A stretch of 64,000 nt of DNA from Brachynemurus nebulosus (lineage: Eukaryota; Arthropoda; Insecta; Neuroptera; Myrmeleontidae), in contig JAPWDM010000017.1 of assembly GCA_035578155.1 (NCBI GenBank), positions 582,001 through 646,000 on the forward strand. The letters run 5' to 3'. The notes beneath the pieces are model-generated. The model did no database searches, had not been told where the DNA came from, and saw only the letters and a list, made by a program, of their open reading frames with translations. Both the position numbers and the translations under genes were made by a program. Shown piece by piece: positions 60,865-64,000 of this stretch. Positions within the stretch are counted from its first letter, which is position 1; every line of letters begins with the position of its first letter.

Positions 60865-61318
60865 CACTTTCAGTCCCATGGCATCGACATCCGAAACCAA
60901 ACAAAACATCCTCAGAGGCCGACCGCGATCAATATTTAAAATAATAAACAAAACACTTAAAAATATTTATAAAAAAGTTTTTATATTTTGTATTCTAATA
61001 AAAATAATTTATTATGTACTACGTACCGGTCACTTTTCATTTTTTATACATATAAATATACATAATATGTTTTATCATCAAAATATCTAGGCTTGTTTAT
61101 ACAATAATATTTCTATCCACATATGTATGTATGTGTGTGTTGTATGCTTGTATGGATATGTGTGTTACTCATCTTTTGTCCTGCATAAGTAACACATACA
61201 TTTTGACTCCTTTAATGTTTTGTGGAATCATTTTATGTACTTGTTTACATAAAATTTGCTTAAAAATATTGTCGGCTTCCGGGGAAGTTTACTATGAAAG
61301 TGCTCGGGTCTCATAGTG
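60865..61318. mobile_element. TTAA-flanked MITE (piggyBac-like), 454 bp
   Basis: TTAA lies at both ends (60861-60864 and 61319-61322), followed by CACTTTCAGTCCC on the left and, in reverse complement, CACTATGAGACCC on the right (10 of 13 matching). TTAA target duplication is diagnostic for piggyBac-type elements. A 70-codon frame starting inside (60878) has no recognisable transposase motif. Confidence 0.82.
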
Positions 61319-61322
61319 TTAA

Positions 61323-62967
61323 TAATAACTAAATTTGAAGAAATACTGACATATTTTCATTAAAAACAAATGCTTTAATTTCCTTGTAGTAATGTGATCC
61401 ATTGATGTTTATAATCTTCCAAGTATTGTGCCTTTACTGAAATTTAAAATGAGTCTTTAAAAATTCAAATTAAGGTAGAATGAAACTACAATAAAATTGG
61501 TAAAAAAAAATGTTATGTATAATATGGCAGTGTAGAAAATGTTTTCGCATGATACATTAATTATATATTTCTACCAAAATAGATTTCAGAACTTTTTTTG
61601 TTTTCGTATATGTACTAATTTTTATCTATGAATAAGTACTCATAAAGTTGTTTTTTTTTAAAAAAAAAAAAAAAAAGTTTAAAAATTTTGTAAGAACTTA
61701 TGTATCTTTAATTTTTATATCTCTATTATTAAATAAAACTAACTTTATCATTTCCAGAAATAAATTTTTTTATCTCATCAGGAATTTTCTTAAATATTCT
61801 ACAATGTAGCATATCTTATGCTTAAAAAATATTTTAGAAATTTTATTAGATGCTTCATTTGGACCAAATTTTTACAAAACCTGAAAATTTTATAGTGGAA
61901 ATTAATAAAATATGTTTCGATAATCGATTTTGGTAAAAATAAAAAAAAATAAAAAAACTGTTGTAACATATATATTTTCTCCGTATTTCAAATAGATTGC
62001 GACTTAAAATTGTTAATGAACTTATACTGTGTACCTTATCTATAAGTATGTTTTCATATAAGCTTTGCTCGTAATGCTCAAATTCTCTTTATTATTACAA
62101 CTGGTAATTTAAAATTTATAATTATTAATTAAACATATGTTACGTAATTACTATAGGTGACCCTTCAGTTAAAATGACACTAGGTGCTCCAAAAATTCAG
62201 TAACCTAAAATATTTTTCTGTACCTATTACATAAGAGACCAAACAAAATAACATTATGAATTACCAGCTTTCCTTATTTGAATGTTATTGTAAAAAAAAA
62301 AGATAAAGTAAATAAAGAAATAAAAAAAAAAGATTATTACAAAAATTTATAAATAAATGAAATCAAAATTAAAAATATATCGTATTCATATCGACAATAA
62401 AAATTTCTTGACTTTAAAATATTCAAAAATTATTTTTCTGTTTTTTTATTACTACGTAGCAGTAACTTTTTAAAATATTTCATTTATTGTTTAACTGTAA
62501 TTAAAAATTATTAAATTTTCAAATGACCTATAATTTAGTAAAAATCTTAAAAATTAAAATAAATTTTACACTGAATAACAATTATAATAAATATTGAAAA
62601 ATGAAATTTATAAATAATTATTAATAATACTGTAACCTGAGTTTTATTAACTTGAGTGCCTCAATTAAAAATTAGGTTATAAATTCAGATTTTGTCTGAA
62701 AAATTAATTTTTTTAGAGTTGTTGATTATTTATCTAGACTGTCTGGTTTCTGGAATCAGTTTTAACGAAAGAATGTTTCATTATCAATATTTTCTCAGGT
62801 CCTGGACATCAGGATGGAAAAATTCTCAAAAAAAAAAAAAATAATAATAATAATAATAAAATGAAGTCTCAAAAAAATAATTTTACAATAGTATAATTCA
62901 GTATACATTTTACATTTTTCAATGTTAGTAATTTTCTAACTGTTATTTATTAATCCTAAAATATTAT
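61323..62967. other. AT-rich spacer, no gene seen
   Basis: Nothing supportable beyond A/T runs and a short (AAT)n near 62840. Confidence 0.55.
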
Positions 62968-63186
62968 TTAACACATTATGGCCGGTTCAGAGTATTACAC
63001 AGAAGTTGCAAATCCATTATTACAATAAGGCCTTGCCATTGATATTATTATATAGATTGTATAATGGATATACTGAGTTATGTACCTACGTAATACGCAT
63101 AAATTTAATATCTTGCACGCCACAAACTTTAAAACACTAGTTAACTGGTGACTGGCGAGTCTCGTGACCGGGAAGCAAAGTGTTAA
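62968..63186. mobile_element. Possible small TTAA-flanked MITE
   Basis: TTAACACATTATGGCCGGT on the left and, in reverse complement, TTAACACTTTGCTTCCCGGT on the right could be piggyBac-type ends enclosing about 210 bp. The inverted match is only partial. Confidence 0.4.
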
Positions 63187-63194
63187 AACGTTAT

Positions 63195-63225
<31 letters not shown>

Positions 63226-64000
63226 TAACATTTTACTATAGCTTATTAAGATGAAAATTTTTTACTTGAAAATAATGATAAGGGTTAATAAATTATGAAC
63301 AAAGTATAAAGTGGAAGAAACGATGACAATACTTGAAAAAAAAATTGATATTATTAATAGTTTTCCCTTATATTTGAATAGACTAACAGAATTTCAATAT
63401 ATCTATTAACGAATTAAATACACATTTTTCTAGTTATAAAAGTTAAGAAATTTTAAATGGATCACATAATGTCAATTATGTCAATTAGAAAAGCAATCAA
63501 ATTTGAAGCTTCTAGTAAAACTAATTATAAATAGCTTAAAAATAATTATAACAAACTAAATAATTGAAAACTATACAATAATTTACCGCTTTTGGACCAT
63601 TTTCAAAAATAATAGTGTGCAACAGCAAAAAAAGGAGAATGAACAAAATTATTCAAAAAAGAATAATTTCTTCTTTGCTTATTATAACGTTCTTTAGTAA
63701 AAAAGGAAAATTTACGTTTAAAAAAAAAAAGTTATAAAAATACTGCGCACTTTTGTGAATTGATAATAGAAATATTTATATGAAAGTAACATTTACAATA
63801 TTTTGACAATAATTTTAGAAATTTAGAAAATTTCTAATTGTATAATATTTATAAAATTATATTGTTCGGTAGAAATTATTATTAATTTATATTCAACCGA
63901 AAATCTAAACCAATTTTAAATACCTATGTATTTATACATATATATACATATAAACTCTCGATAAAAAATGAATATTTAGTTCAAATGAAACGTCCAATAA
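63187..64000. other. AT-rich spacer, no gene seen
   Basis: A run of A near 63195-63220; otherwise nothing supportable. Confidence 0.55.

Overview
The window reads as AT-rich nuclear DNA of an arthropod, most likely an insect. Support: an intron-containing trehalose/sugar transporter gene with 61-66 bp introns, insect-type CCTAA/TTAGG-like micro-repeats, a Penelope-like element, an I-like LINE, hAT, piggyBac-like and Harbinger-like miniature elements, and many long (TA)n arrays. The only clearly intact host gene segment is the 3' part of a facilitated trehalose (Tret1-like) MFS transporter at 46131-47685. Almost everything else is mobile or repetitive DNA.

Layout. 1-7918: a 3.46 kb Penelope-like element (PLE; RT plus GIY-YIG) preceded by a 5'-truncated head-to-tail copy, lying between two apparently identical 605-bp direct repeats. 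Each PLE 3' region carries a hammerhead-ribozyme-like motif. 8386-14121: a full-length I-like LINE with a perfect 13-bp target-site duplication, inactivated by frameshifts, a nonsense codon and a mutated RT active site. 14-24 kb: foldback elements, a relic tyrosine recombinase, inverted arrays of CCTAA-rich repeats and tandem repeats. 24848-32972: a minus-strand LTR retrotransposon (4-bp duplication, tRNA-Leu-like primer site, polypurine tract) with no recognisable gag/pol. It hosts a 2.5 kb insertion in one LTR and, inside, a palindromic PLE insertion nested in a hairpin. 33350-34547: a hAT-like element with a nested hAT MITE.

The most unusual object is a 7.36 kb foldback structure at 35584-42943. 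Its two arms are about 2.03 kb each. Each arm carries an identical 139-codon ORF with its own TATA box and an upstream cAMP-response-element-like palindrome, transcribed away from the centre. The 2.4 kb core holds two decayed genes, one of which crosses the arm/core boundary so that the other arm has only its last 14 codons. A diverged relative of the arm and its promoter lies at 16310-16990. The organisation (long terminal inverted repeats, compact genes, promoters in the repeats) resembles a deleted Maverick/Polinton- or DNA-virus-like element, but I saw no polymerase or integrase, so this is a hypothesis.

42.9-64 kb: the transporter gene, tRNA-derived SINEs, two copies of a TIR-only foldback MITE family, an element containing 11 TATCGATA palindromes, relics of two transposon-type proteins, a TAA-flanked MITE and a TTAA-flanked (piggyBac-like) MITE. 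The remaining spacer is AT-rich with no gene that I can support.
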